A stretch of 64,000 bases of DNA from Cohnella rhizosphaerae (lineage in GTDB: Bacteria; Bacillota; Bacilli; Paenibacillales; Paenibacillaceae), in contig NZ_JAPDIA010000002.1 of the NCBI RefSeq assembly GCF_029525575.1, positions 124,001-188,000 of the forward strand, given 5' to 3'. The notes below the pieces were generated by a model. It ran no database searches. It had not been told where the DNA came from and worked only from the letters and a program-made list of their open reading frames with translations. Below, piece by piece: positions 36,581 to 45,899 of this stretch. The position numbers were made by a program, and so were the translations under genes. Within the stretch, counting starts at the first letter, position 1. Each line of letters opens with the position of its first letter.

Positions 36581-38116
36581 CTAGATGAGACGCAGCGACG
36601 GCGTAAGTCCCCAGCATTTCCTGAAGTCTTTGGCAAGCGCCCGAACCTCGGTCGTCTCGACGGGCAGCGCATGGCTGGCCGCGGCATCCAGCAGCAGGCG
36701 GCCGCCTGCGCCGCCGGCGACGTGAAGCGAAGTGATCGCCTGTGATTCGCTGCGGTCCAGCGCCGCCGCAAGCTGCAGCAGCATGCCGAGCTTGGCGCAG
36801 AGCTCTTCGTCTCCGGGGCGAAGAAGCGTACGATAGCCGGCAAGGCTTCGCCTCAGCGCGTTCGCGTTGCGGTAGGAGGCGATCGCCGCGACGAGCAGCT
36901 TTTCGCGATGGGACATGCCGTTCCAGTGCGCATGCATGAGGATATAGAACGTATGCTGGGCGCAGTCGTTGTAATCGAGCACGGCTCCGATGCGGAAGAG
37001 CCGGGATGCCGCGCTGAGCAGCCTGCGCCATTCGGCGGGCGCTTCGGCGCCCGGCGCGAGCTGGTCGTACAGCGCGAGCGACAGCCGGCTCACCTGATCG
37101 AGATGGCTCGGCGGCGCGCCCGGGTACAGGACGCGCAGATTGCGAATGCTCTCTTCCGCGACGGCGTCCTCGCCGTCCATGCGCAGATCGGGCAGGCAAG
37201 TGTCGTAGAACAAGCCGTCGCGGAGGCCCGCGCCGCAAACGACGATGCCGGACGAGCGGCAGGCGCGCAGCACGGCTTGCAAAATGACGAGCCCGGGGAC
37301 GATGACGTCCGCGCGGTCCTTGGACAAGCCGGGCAGCTTCCGCCGCTTTTCGACCGTCAGCGGCGCGAGCAGGTCGATGGAGGAACTCAGGCTGGCGGAC
37401 GAAATCTCGTAGCCGTGGAGGTTGGCGAAAGGGTATTCGTCCAGCCGCTGGCGCAGCTTGCCGAGCGCGCGCACGGTGCCGCCGAGCCCGATAATCGGGA
37501 GATCGGGCTGTCCGGATATCCAGGCTTGCGCGGAGAGCTTGTCCAAAATCTCATATTGCATCGCATCGAGCATCGTCTTGGCGACGGGCCCTTCGCCGAG
37601 CTCGAACCGGGTTGACGTGTTGACGCAGCCGATGGGAAAAGAAACCGAGGCGACGATCTGCCGATTGCGAAGCAGCGTAATCTCCGTGCTGCCGCCGCCG
37701 ATATCGACGACGAAGCCGTCCTCGATGTTCATCGTCCGCAGCATGGCGAGGCTGCCGAGCCGGGCTTCCTCTTCGCCGGGCAGCAGCTCGATGACAAGGC
37801 CCGTCTCCTCGAACAGCGCGGACAGCGCCTGGTCCCGGTTCGTCGCTTGGCGCACGGCGGCCGTCGCGACCGTGCGGATGCGGTCCACGCCGTGGATGCG
37901 GCAGATTCGCTTGTAGTGGCGCAGCACCTCGCCGAGCTCGGACACGGCATCGGCCGGCAGCCTGCCGTCCGCTGTCAGGCGCTGGCTGAGCCTGGCCGGC
38001 CAGCGGCCCTGGTCGATGACGCGATAGGCGCCCTCTTCGGTCACGCGGTACACCGACAGACGAACCGTATTGGAACCGATATCGATCATGCCCGTCGTTT
38101 GGGCTGTATATGGCAT
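36581..38116 (-). CDS. ppx: exopolyphosphatase, Ppx/GppA family
   Basis: 511 aa. ASKHA-fold motifs are plain: M-I-D-I-G-S-N-T-V-R-L near the start, V-A-T-A-A-V-R-Q-A-T-N-R, D-I-G-G-G-S-T-E-I, and I-I-G-L-G-G-T-V-R-A-L. The C-terminal third is helical, HD-like. It releases phosphate from polyphosphate ends or cleaves pppGpp. AGGAGGAG lies 4-5 bases before ATG 38116. Convergent with ppk across one terminator, so synthesis and breakdown of polyphosphate are encoded together but regulated apart. Confidence 0.9.
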   Translation of the reverse strand: MPYTAQTTGMIDIGSNTVRLSVYRVTEEGAYRVIDQGRWPARLSQRLTADGRLPADAVSELGEVLRHYKRICRIHGVDRIRTVATAAVRQATNRDQALSALFEETGLVIELLPGEEEARLGSLAMLRTMNIEDGFVVDIGGGSTEITLLRNRQIVASVSFPIGCVNTSTRFELGEGPVAKTMLDAMQYEILDKLSAQAWISGQPDLPIIGLGGTVRALGKLRQRLDEYPFANLHGYEISSASLSSSIDLLAPLTVEKRRKLPGLSKDRADVIVPGLVILQAVLRACRSSGIVVCGAGLRDGLFYDTCLPDLRMDGEDAVAEESIRNLRVLYPGAPPSHLDQVSRLSLALYDQLAPGAEAPAEWRRLLSAASRLFRIGAVLDYNDCAQHTFYILMHAHWNGMSHREKLLVAAIASYRNANALRRSLAGYRTLLRPGDEELCAKLGMLLQLAAALDRSESQAITSLHVAGGAGGRLLLDAAASHALPVETTEVRALAKDFRKCWGLTPSLRLI

Positions 38117-38301
38117 AAGCTCCTCCTCCGGCAGCGTTCGCGCCGAAGCGCGCGTCCGCCTTGAACGCTGTTATCGCTCTATTCTATCACCACCGGCCGC
38201 CGCGCAAAAGCGCCGGGCGCGACGGATCGGCGAAAGGGCATAAATCCGCGGAGCGCTTGGACACAATACGAGTAACATCAGCCAGCGCGGGGGAGGATCT
38301 T

Positions 38302-38613
38302 ATGGAAAAATCCAAGTATTACGTATCGGTCCAGGCCAGGACGATCAATACGCAGCGCGGAGACGCCGCTTACGAGTTCGAGATCGAGGCGGGCGAAGAA
38401 GAGCTGGTTCAGCTGCAAGAGCTGTTCGATTCGATGGACGAATTCGACCAGGCCGGCTTTTGGCGGTCGCATCAGCCTTTTTTGGAGTACAGCCACGATC
38501 CGGAAAACGACGGCTACGATTATTATTTGAAGGAAATCTATCGCCGCTTGAGCGATTGGGGCACGGAGGAGACCAAGCGACACATCGCGACAATGGACGT
38601 CGGTTCGATGTAA
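38302..38613 (+). CDS. conserved hypothetical protein, 103 aa
   Basis: 103 aa starting EKSKYYVSVQARTINTQ, then Y-E-F-E-I-E-A-G-E-E-E-L-V-Q-L-Q-E-L-F-D-S-M-D-E-F-D, H-D-P-E-N-D-G-Y-D-Y-Y-L-K-E-I-Y, and an acidic C-terminus. Soluble and strongly acidic (alpha/beta). I recognise no domain. GGGGGAGG 6 bases before ATG 38302 makes the start safe. It lies alone between ppx (divergent) and citZ; a strong hairpin (38652-38679, GGCGA and TCCGAA arms) follows within 50 bases. Confidence 0.7.
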   Translation: MEKSKYYVSVQARTINTQRGDAAYEFEIEAGEEELVQLQELFDSMDEFDQAGFWRSHQPFLEYSHDPENDGYDYYLKEIYRRLSDWGTEETKRHIATMDVGSM

Positions 38614-38726
38614 TATCCGGATCTGCGCCCGTCCGGCCTGCCCGCGCGCGCGGCGATCCGAATGCTTCGGATTCGCCGCGCCGACGCGTCGACGCGCGAA
38701 TGTGAGAGTATTCGTCTATACATCCG

Positions 38727-38741
38727 ATAAAGCATTTTTAT
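38727..38741. promoter_or_regulatory. CcpC-type operator (ATAA-N7-TTAT) upstream of citZ
   Basis: A perfect ATAA, seven bases, TTAT dyad lies 192 bases before the citZ start. In Bacillus CcpC represses citZ and citB through such dyads and is relieved by citrate. The rest of the 319-base interval (38614-38932) holds one hairpin and an AT-rich stretch (38720-38810) likely to contain the promoter; there is no gene. Confidence 0.5.
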
Positions 38742-38932
38742 TCTTCGTTCGGTTCCATTCCCAATTGAAATCGTTTATCATTGAATGAGGGTTTAAAAAC
38801 CGAAAGTAATTAGGGTTCGCGGATGAAGCGGACGGCCAGCCCGAGGGCGCCTCCGAACCGCCGGCCCCGAATTCGCAAAGCGCATCGTGCGCTTATTTGA
38901 TTCGTTATCTTGGAATTGAAGGAGAGAGAACC

Positions 38933-40045
38933 ATGACAGCTACCAAAGGCCTTGAAGGAATCGTCGCCGCATCCTCGTCCATCAGTTCCATTATCGACGG
39001 CGTGCTGACGTATCGCGGGTACAACATCGACGAGCTGGCCGAGAAGGCGAGCTTCGAAGAAGTGGCATATCTGCTTTGGAACGGCAAGCTCCCGACGCAA
39101 AGCGAACTGGACGCGCTGAAGTCGCAGCTCGGCGAAGCGGCGACGGTGCCGAGCGAAGTCATCGACGGCCTTCGGCTCTATCCGAAGGGCGCGAACTCGA
39201 TGGCGGCGCTCCGCACGGCGATCTCCAGCCTGGCGCTATACGATGCCGAGGCGAACGACCCGGGCAAGGAAGCGAACTACCGCAAGGCGATCAAGCTGCA
39301 GGCCCAGATGGGCACCGTGATCGCCGCCTTCGCGCGTCTGCGCCAAGGCCAAGAGCCGGTCGCGCCGAAGTCCGGCGTCGGCGTCGCGCACAACTTCCTG
39401 TACATGCTGACCGGCGAAGAGCCGTCCGAAGTGGCGGTCACCGCTCTGGACAAGGCGCTTGTTCTGCACGCGGACCACGAGCTTAACGCTTCTACATTCG
39501 CGGCTCGCGTCACCGTCGCGACGCTGTCGGACATTTACTCCGGCGTCACGTCCGCGATCGGCGCCCTGAAGGGGCCGCTGCACGGCGGCGCCAACGAAGC
39601 GGTCATGGTCATGCTGGACGAGATCGGCACGCTGGACAACGTCGAGCCGTATATCCAGAACAAGCTGAACAACAAAGAGAAGATCATGGGCTTCGGCCAC
39701 CGCGTCTACCGTACGGGGGACCCGCGCGCCAAGCATCTGCAGCAAATGTCCAAAAACCTGAGCGAGCTGAACGGCGACAGCCGCCTGTACGACATGTCCG
39801 TTCGCATCGAAGAGCTCGTGACCGGCCAGAAGGGTCTGAAGCCGAACGTCGACTTCTACTCGGCTTCCTGCTACACGCTCCTCGGCATTCCGCGCGACCT
39901 GTTCACGCCGATCTTCGCCATCAGCCGCGTATCCGGCTGGACCGCGCACATCCTCGAACAGCTCGCGGACAATCGTCTGATTCGCCCTCGCGCGGAGTAC
40001 GTCGGCCCGGTCGACCAGCACTACGTGGCGATCGCGCAGCGCTAA
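38933..40045 (+). CDS. citZ: citrate synthase
   Basis: 370 aa, a type-I-like citrate synthase of the short Gram-positive form. L-H-A-D-H-E-L-N-A-S-T, G-P-L-H-G-G-A-N, G-F-G-H-R-V-Y-R-T-G-D-P-R-A and N-V-D-F-Y-S-A contain the catalytic histidines and aspartate. It condenses acetyl-CoA and oxaloacetate. AAGGAGAG precedes ATG 38933. First gene of a citZ-icd-mdh cluster as in Bacillus; 133 bases separate it from icd, so partial independent control is possible. Confidence 0.93.
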   Translation: MTATKGLEGIVAASSSISSIIDGVLTYRGYNIDELAEKASFEEVAYLLWNGKLPTQSELDALKSQLGEAATVPSEVIDGLRLYPKGANSMAALRTAISSLALYDAEANDPGKEANYRKAIKLQAQMGTVIAAFARLRQGQEPVAPKSGVGVAHNFLYMLTGEEPSEVAVTALDKALVLHADHELNASTFAARVTVATLSDIYSGVTSAIGALKGPLHGGANEAVMVMLDEIGTLDNVEPYIQNKLNNKEKIMGFGHRVYRTGDPRAKHLQQMSKNLSELNGDSRLYDMSVRIEELVTGQKGLKPNVDFYSASCYTLLGIPRDLFTPIFAISRVSGWTAHILEQLADNRLIRPRAEYVGPVDQHYVAIAQR

Positions 40046-40178
40046 GCTCGGTTCCTGCGGCACGCCGCGGGCCGTCCTCCCCCTTCGGGGCGGTCGGCGC
40101 GCCGGTTTGCCGCGCTGCTTCGCGCGCATTCGCGCGCTCAACACCTACTTATTTTAAATTCCAGGAGGCTACCCATCC

Positions 40179-41474
40179 ATGCAACTCGAAAAATTCGAAC
40201 TGCCGCAAGCCGGCGAACCGATCAAAGTCGACCAAAACGGCGTCCTGAACGTCCCTAACAATCCGATCATTCCGTTCATCGAAGGCGACGGCACGGGCCG
40301 CGACATCTGGGCCGCATCCAAGCGCGTACTCGACGCAGCCGTTGAGAAAGCTTACGGCGGCGAGAAGCAAATCGCCTGGTACGAAGTATTCGCCGGCGAA
40401 AAGGCGTTCAACGCTTACGGCGAATGGCTGCCTGCCGACACGCTGACCGCGATCCGCGAATACATCATCGCGATCAAAGGCCCGCTGACCACGCCGATCG
40501 GCGGCGGCATCCGCTCCCTGAACGTCGCCCTTCGCCAGGAGCTCGACCTGTACGTGTGCTTGCGTCCGGTTCGCTACTTCGACGGCGTGCCTTCGCCGGT
40601 CAAGCGTCCGGAGCTGGTCGACATGGTCATCTTCCGCGAAAATACCGAGGACATCTACGCCGGTATCGAATATCAAGCCGAGACCGCCGACGCGAAGAAG
40701 GTCATCGAGTTCCTGCAGCAGCAAATGGGCGTTAATAAGATCCGTTTCCCCGAGACTTCGGGCATCGGCATCAAGCCGGTATCCAAAGACGGCTCCGAGC
40801 GCCTGATCCGCGCTGCCATCGAGTACGCGATCAAGCACAAGCGCAAGTCGGTTACGCTCGTCCACAAGGGCAACATCATGAAGTTCACCGAGGGCGCGTT
40901 CAAGAACTGGGGCTACGAGCTGGCCGAGCGCGAGTTCGGCGACCAAGTGTTCACCTGGAACCAATACGACGCGATCAAGGCGGAGCAAGGCGAAGAAGCG
41001 GCTAACGCAGCGCAAAAGTCCGCGCTGGCCGAAGGCAAGCTCCTCGTGAAGGACGCGATCGCCGACATCGCGCTGCAGCAGGTGCTGACGCGTCCGACGG
41101 ACTTCGACGTCATCGCGACGCTGAACCTGAACGGCGACTACCTGTCCGACGCCCTGGCTGCCCAAGTCGGCGGCATCGGCATCGCGCCTGGCGCGAACAT
41201 CAACTACTTGACCGGGCACGCGATTTTCGAAGCGACGCATGGCACCGCGCCTAAGTACGCCGACAAGGACGTCGTCAACCCGGGCTCCGTGATCCTGTCC
41301 GGCGTCATGATGTTCGAGCACCTCGGCTGGCTCGAAGCGGCCGACCTCATCTACAAGGGTCTTGAAAAGTCCATCAACAGCAAGATCGTCACGTACGACT
41401 TCGCTCGTCTGATGGAAGGCGCGACCGAGGTCAAGTGCTCGGCGTTCGCGGATGAAATTATTAAAAATATGTAG
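40179..41474 (+). CDS. icd: isocitrate dehydrogenase, NADP-dependent
   Basis: 431 aa. [12 protein letters not shown], the phosphorylatable-loop region [33 protein letters not shown], and [11 protein letters not shown] are the standard motifs; H-G-T-A-P-K-Y-A-D and the K-Y pair match NADP specificity. It oxidises isocitrate to 2-oxoglutarate. AGGAGG 10 bases before ATG 40179. High use of GC-ending codons, typical of a strongly expressed gene. Confidence 0.93.
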   Translation: MQLEKFELPQAGEPIKVDQNGVLNVPNNPIIPFIEGDGTGRDIWAASKRVLDAAVEKAYGGEKQIAWYEVFAGEKAFNAYGEWLPADTLTAIREYIIAIKGPLTTPIGGGIRSLNVALRQELDLYVCLRPVRYFDGVPSPVKRPELVDMVIFRENTEDIYAGIEYQAETADAKKVIEFLQQQMGVNKIRFPETSGIGIKPVSKDGSERLIRAAIEYAIKHKRKSVTLVHKGNIMKFTEGAFKNWGYELAEREFGDQVFTWNQYDAIKAEQGEEAANAAQKSALAEGKLLVKDAIADIALQQVLTRPTDFDVIATLNLNGDYLSDALAAQVGGIGIAPGANINYLTGHAIFEATHGTAPKYADKDVVNPGSVILSGVMMFEHLGWLEAADLIYKGLEKSINSKIVTYDFARLMEGATEVKCSAFADEIIKNM

Positions 41475-41480
41475 TTTTTT

Positions 41481-41640
41481 TCGGGGGCTTGCCCCCGATT
41501 CCCCCCTTGATGCACTGCACAACCCCCTAGATCCCCCCTTCCCAGGGGGACTCCGAGGGCGCTGCCCTCTGGACACCCTGCCGATTAACGGTTGGGGGAC
41601 AGAGACGCAGGGATGCGGGTTTGGCGGGGGAGAAGAACGA
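41481..41640. repeat. GC-rich hairpin element between icd and mdh
   Basis: TCGGGGGC-TT-GCCCCCGA (41481-41498) is preceded, not followed, by a T run. It is followed by C-rich stretches and an AGGGGGACTCCGAGGGCG / CTGCCCTCTGGACACCC block (41545-41583) that partly matches the block at 16185-16220. This looks like a REP-type intergenic element. No gene lies between 41475 and 41744. Confidence 0.45.
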
Positions 41641-41744
41641 TTAATAACGGTCCTCTTTGTCGGTGCTTACGTGTCGGCGAGGGGGGATTGTTGTTTTTGA
41701 GGGCGGGTAACCTATTCGTGAGGAACTTTTAGGAGGGAATGCGA

Positions 41745-42689
41745 ATGGCAATGAAACGGTCGAAGATTACGGTCGTGGGCGCGGGTTTTACGGGGGCGAC
41801 GACGGCGCTGATGCTGGCGCAGAAGGAGCTCGGGGATGTCGTGCTGGTCGATATTCCGCAGCTGGAGAATCCGACGAAGGGCAAGGCGCTGGATATGGCC
41901 GAAGCCGCGCCGGTCCAAGGCTTCGACGCGAGAATCGTCGGCACCGCCGATTATGGGGACTCGGCCGATTCGGACGTCGTCATTATCACGGCCGGCATCG
42001 CGCGCAAGCCCGGCATGAGCCGCGACGATCTGGTAAGCACGAACGCGGGCATCGTCAGGTCCGTCTGCGAAAACGTGAAGGCGACCAGTCCGAACGCCTA
42101 CGTCATCATCCTTTCCAACCCGGTCGACGCGATGACCTACGTCGCCAACAAGGCGCTCGGGTTTCCTGAAAATCGCGTGATCGGCCAATCCGGCGTACTG
42201 GACACGGCTCGTTACAATACGTTCCTTGCCCAAGCGCTTAACGTGTCCGTGGAAGACGTGCGCGGCGTCGTGCTCGGCGGCCACGGCGACGACATGGTGC
42301 CGCTCGTGCGCTATACGACGGTCGGCGGCATTCCCGTGGAGCATTTGCTGCCCAAGGAGGAGATCGAAGCGATCGTCGCGCGCACGCGCGTCGGCGGCGG
42401 CGAGATCGTCAGCCTGCTCGGCAACGGGAGCGCCTATTATGCGCCGGCCGCCTCGCTCGTCCAGATGACCGAAGCGATCCTGAAGGACAAGAAGCGCATC
42501 CTGCCCGTCATCGCTTTGCTGCAAGGCGAGTACGGCTACGACAATCTATTTATGGGCGTACTGGCCGTGCTCGGCGGCGACGGCATCGAGAAGGTATTCG
42601 AGCTCGACCTGACCCTGGACGAAAAGGCGGCGCTTGCCAAGTCCGCGGAGTCGGTCCGCAGCGTCGTCCGGATCGTCGAAAACGCCTGA
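41745..42689 (+). CDS. mdh: malate dehydrogenase, LDH-like type
   Basis: 314 aa. [13 protein letters not shown] (NAD loop), V-D-I-P as the NAD-specifying acidic position, [22 protein letters not shown], and [11 protein letters not shown] (catalytic His). It interconverts malate and oxaloacetate. The start is ATG 41745, 8 bases after AGGAGGG; ATG 41739 is too close to that site. It follows icd after a 270-base interval with a hairpin element. Confidence 0.93.
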   Translation: MAMKRSKITVVGAGFTGATTALMLAQKELGDVVLVDIPQLENPTKGKALDMAEAAPVQGFDARIVGTADYGDSADSDVVIITAGIARKPGMSRDDLVSTNAGIVRSVCENVKATSPNAYVIILSNPVDAMTYVANKALGFPENRVIGQSGVLDTARYNTFLAQALNVSVEDVRGVVLGGHGDDMVPLVRYTTVGGIPVEHLLPKEEIEAIVARTRVGGGEIVSLLGNGSAYYAPAASLVQMTEAILKDKKRILPVIALLQGEYGYDNLFMGVLAVLGGDGIEKVFELDLTLDEKAALAKSAESVRSVVRIVENA

Positions 42690-42720
42690 TTTAAGGAACG
42701 TCAGCTTGCGCTTGGCTCTC

Positions 42721-42752
42721 GACTCCAAGGTCCGACGACCTTGGAGTCGTTT
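42721..42752 (+). terminator. terminator of mdh
   Basis: Perfect 11-bp stem GACTCCAAGGT (42721-42731) and ACCTTGGAGTC (42738-42748), then GTTTC. Confidence 0.75.
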
Positions 42753-42791
42753 CTGCTCGGGCGCGGATAACGTGTTAAGGAGATGGTCCGA

Positions 42792-43917
42792 TTGTCATCG
42801 GAAGTGTACAAAGCGCGAAGAGATCGAATCGTTTCTTATTTGGAAAAGGAAGGGATTCGAATCGGCCTGGTGACTTCGCCCACGAACGTCGCCTACCTCA
42901 CGGGTTTCGCTTGCAATCCGCATGAGCGCTTTCTGGCGCTTGCGCTGGGCGGCGCGAATCGCGCGGAGAAGCTGTTCGTGCCGCTGCTGGACGCGACGGC
43001 TGCCGAAGAGGCCGCGCCGGATCTCGCCATCGTGCCGATCTCGGACGATGACGACGCCTATGCGCTGCTGGGCGAGCAGATGCCCGCAGCGGGCGCAGGT
43101 TCGATCGGCGTAGAAAAAGGCGCTGTCTCGCTGGCCAAGGCGGAACGCCTTCAAGCGGTCTACCCCGGCGCCGGATTTGCCGATCTGGAGCAAGCGATTC
43201 TGGACATGCGCATCGCGAAGAGCGCGGACGAGATCGTACGCATCCGGCGGGCGGTCGATATCGTCGAAGAAGTCATGGCGCACGCGGTCTCGTACGTTCG
43301 CGTCGGGATGACCGAGCTGGCGCTGGCCGCGGAGATCGAACGCAAGATGAGGGAGCTCGGCGCGGATCGCCCGGCCTTCGAGACGATCGTGCTGACTGGG
43401 CCGCGTTCGGCGCTTCCGCACGGCGTGCCGGGTCAGCATGCGATTCGAAGAGGCGACTTCCTGCTAATCGACATCGGGGTCCAGGCTGGCGGATATTGCT
43501 CGGACATTACGCGAACCTTCGTCGTCGGCGAAGCCTCGGAGACGCAGCGCGCCATCTATGAAGCGGTGCTTGCCGCCAACGAAGCGGGGGATCGCCGCGT
43601 CCGCGGCTGGCGTCCCGGTGTCCGCGGTCGATGCGGCTTCGCGCGAGACGATCGAGCAGGCGGGTTTCGGACCGCTTTTCACGCATCGGGTCGGGCATGG
43701 CTTCGGCATGGACATTCACGAGCAGCCGTCCATGTCGGGCGCGAACGGCATGCTATTGGCGCCGGGCATGGTATTCACGGTCGAACCGGGCGTCTACGAT
43801 TCGGTCGTCGGCGGCGTACGGATCGAAGACGACGTCTATATCCGCGAAGACGGTACGGCAGGCGTGCTCACGCGTTATCCGAAGCGAATGACCGTCATCC
43901 CGGCGGATCGCCAATAA
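42792..43917 (+). CDS. M24-family Xaa-Pro aminopeptidase/dipeptidase, one frame break
   Basis: About 374 aa after correction. N-terminal creatinase-like domain (residues 1-125), then the pita-bread metallopeptidase: D-I-G-V-Q-A-G-G-Y-C-S-D-I-T-R-T-F (two Asp ligands), H-R-V-G-H-G-F-G-M-D-I-H-E (His), V-F-T-V-E-P-G-V-Y (Glu) and V-R-I-E-D-D (Glu). It cleaves X-Pro bonds. A G5 run at 43586-43590 breaks the frame; four G gives NEAGIAASAAGVPVS. The TTG at 42792 lies 9 bases after AAGGAG; ATG 42783 sits on that site. The M29 gene follows after 13 bases: a peptidase operon. Confidence 0.85.
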
Positions 43918-43930
43918 GGAGGACTTTATC

Positions 43931-45163
43931 ATGAGCGATTTTGCGCAAAAGCTGGACCGGTACGCGGCGCTCATCGTCAAGGTGGGCGCCAACGTGCAGC
44001 CGGGCCAGACGGTCGCGGTCAACGCATCCCTGGATAGCGCGGAGCTGGCCAGGCTGGTCGTCCGAAAGGCATACGAAGCCGGCGCGCGCAGCGTGAAGGT
44101 GTTTTGGACGGACGAGGTCGTCACGAGGCTGAAGTACGATCTGGCGCCGGACGAAGCTTTCCTGGAAGAGCCCAAGTGGTCTGCGGCGGAAAAACTGGAG
44201 CTGGCACGCGCAGGAGCGGCTTCGATCAATCTGATGTCGGACGATCCCGATCTGCTGAGCGGCGTGCCGGGCGAACGAATCGCGAACGCCCAGAAGGCGG
44301 CCAGCCGAGTGATGAAGGACTATCGGGTGCTGTCCCGAGGCTTCAAGTTCAGCTGGACGATCGCGACCGCGCCTTCCAGGGGCTGGGCCGACAAAGTATT
44401 TCCGGACGCGCCCGAGTCGGCTCGGATCGGCCTCCTGTGGGAGGCGATCTTCAAGCTCGTACGCGCGGACCGCGCGGATACGCTGGCCGCATGGGAGACG
44501 CATCTTTCCGAGCTGAAGCGCAGGGCAGATATTCTGAACGCCAAGCAGTATCGGGCATTGCGCTACGCGGCGCCGGGCACGGACCTGACGATCGCGCTTC
44601 CGGCCGACCACGTCTGGCTGGGCGGGCGCAAGCAGAACGCCGACGGCGTCTGGTTCGTGCCGAATCTGCCGACCGAAGAGGTGTATACGGCGCCAAAACG
44701 GGACGGGGTGCGGGGAACCGTATCGAGTACGAAGCCGTTGAGCTACGCCGGACAGATCATCGACGGCTTTTCCTTTGCGTTCGAAGACGGCAGGGCGATT
44801 CGCACTTCCGCCGCGCGAGGCGCCGAGGCGCTTGCCACGCTCGTTCAGATGGACGAAGGCGCCGCGTATCTAGGCGAAGTCGCGCTCGTCCCGCACCGGT
44901 CGCCGATCTCGGACAGCGGCCTGCTGTTTTACAAGACGCTCTTCGACGAGAACGCGTCCTGCCATCTCGCGGTAGGCGGCGCTTATTCCTCCTGCATCGC
45001 GGGCGGAGCAGATATGAGCCAGGAAGAGCTGGCCGCCCGCGGCCTGAATAACAGCACCGTTCATACCGATTTCATGGTCGGCTCGGGCGAGTTGGACATC
45101 TTCGGCATCACCGCGGAAGGCAGCGAGGAGCAAGTGTTCGTCAAAGGCGCCTGGGCGTTTTAA
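43931..45163 (+). CDS. M29-family aminopeptidase (AmpS/PepS type)
   Basis: 410 aa, the standard length. K-V-G-A-N-V-Q-P-G-Q-T-V at the N-terminus, and H-T-D-F-M-V-G-S near the C-terminus with the His and Asp of the dimetal site; E-V-A-L-V-P and the F-E-D-G-R region give other ligands. It removes N-terminal residues from peptides. AAGGAGG precedes ATG 43931 by 9 bases. With the M24 enzyme it would complete peptide breakdown, including proline peptides. Two hairpins follow. Confidence 0.88.
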   Translation: MSDFAQKLDRYAALIVKVGANVQPGQTVAVNASLDSAELARLVVRKAYEAGARSVKVFWTDEVVTRLKYDLAPDEAFLEEPKWSAAEKLELARAGAASINLMSDDPDLLSGVPGERIANAQKAASRVMKDYRVLSRGFKFSWTIATAPSRGWADKVFPDAPESARIGLLWEAIFKLVRADRADTLAAWETHLSELKRRADILNAKQYRALRYAAPGTDLTIALPADHVWLGGRKQNADGVWFVPNLPTEEVYTAPKRDGVRGTVSSTKPLSYAGQIIDGFSFAFEDGRAIRTSAARGAEALATLVQMDEGAAYLGEVALVPHRSPISDSGLLFYKTLFDENASCHLAVGGAYSSCIAGGADMSQEELAARGLNNSTVHTDFMVGSGELDIFGITAEGSEEQVFVKGAWAF

Positions 45164-45184
45164 AGCAGGAAAGCAGCACGTCAA

Positions 45185-45213
45185 AAACCGGCTATCCGTA
45201 AGGAGGCCGGTTT
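45185..45213 (+). terminator. terminator of the peptidase operon
   Basis: AAACCGGC (45185-45192) and GCCGGTTT (45206-45213) with a 13-base loop, ending in T. Confidence 0.65.
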
Positions 45214-45279
45214 ATTGGCGTCTGCCGTTAAGAGACGAGGGCGGCTGCGCTGCGTCACCCCAACCATTCGACTCCTTCG

Positions 45280-45335
45280 GCGGACCTGCGGTTCCATATC
45301 CGAAAAAAAATAATCGCGCAGGTCCGCTTTTTTTT
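45280..45335 (+). terminator. second hairpin-T terminator
   Basis: GCGGACCTGCG (45280-45290) pairs with CGCAGGTCCGC (45317-45327), a 26-base A-rich loop between, followed by eight T. It insulates the next gene. Confidence 0.75.
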
Positions 45336-45404
45336 ACTTGTTCGCCAGGTTTGTGTATACTAAGTGTGACTTGTCATATTATGGTTGTGGAGGTACATAT
45401 CGCG

Positions 45405-45830
45405 ATGTATGACGTTATGATTTTTCTGCACGTCGTCGGAGCGGTCGGGATGGGGATTTACGCCATTTTGCCGTTTCTGGCCAGGCGTTTCCGTCAGTTG
45501 TCCACGCCGGCCCAGGAAGGTCTTGCCAGCGGTCTGGTGACTGCCGGCCGTATCGGTCAATACGCCTTGGTGCTGCAGCTGCTCACGGGCGGGTATCTCA
45601 TCTCTCAATCGGATTACAAGGTATCGTGGATGGTTACGGTCATCGTGCTGTTCGTCGTGCTCGGCGCATTGTCGGGCATCGTTCAGGCACCGCTCAAGCG
45701 GATCGCGGGCGCGGCAGCGAGCGGTCAGGACGCATCCGGCAACGTCTCGCGCGTACAGACGCTGAGTATCGTAATTTTGGTCGTTTTCCTTGTCGTCATC
45801 TGGCTGATGGAGAACCGCTGGTACGCTTAA
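45405..45830 (+). CDS. four-helix membrane protein of unknown function
   Basis: 141 aa. Starts MYDVMIFLHVVGAVGMGIYAIL, with helices at about residues 3-22, 45-62, 72-92 and 118-138; the last ends V-V-I-W-L-M-E-N-R-W. The first helix has an H-V-V-G-A, as in DUF2269-like or cytochrome-b-like small membrane proteins, but I cannot assign it. GGAGG 10 bases before ATG 45405. It stands between terminators as its own unit. Confidence 0.65.
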   Translation: MYDVMIFLHVVGAVGMGIYAILPFLARRFRQLSTPAQEGLASGLVTAGRIGQYALVLQLLTGGYLISQSDYKVSWMVTVIVLFVVLGALSGIVQAPLKRIAGAAASGQDASGNVSRVQTLSIVILVVFLVVIWLMENRWYA

Positions 45831-45861
45831 CGCTTTCGTAATCATGAGCTTGAACGAAGAA

Positions 45862-45899
45862 GGCTCTGCCCGCGCGACATGCGCGGGCGGAGCCTTTTT
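45862..45899. terminator. terminator between two convergent membrane-protein genes
   Basis: GGCTCTGCCCGCGC (45862-45875) and GCGCGGGCGGAGCC (45881-45894), one G-T mismatch, then five T on the plus strand. Very stable. Confidence 0.85.

Noticed and set aside
41481..41498. GGGGGC/GCCCCC hairpin as the icd terminator
   Set aside because: The T run precedes the stem on the plus strand and does not follow it, so the canonical form is absent.
40149..41576. 475-codon open frame antisense to icd
   Set aside because: Shadow of a highly codon-biased gene; no ribosome site or motif.
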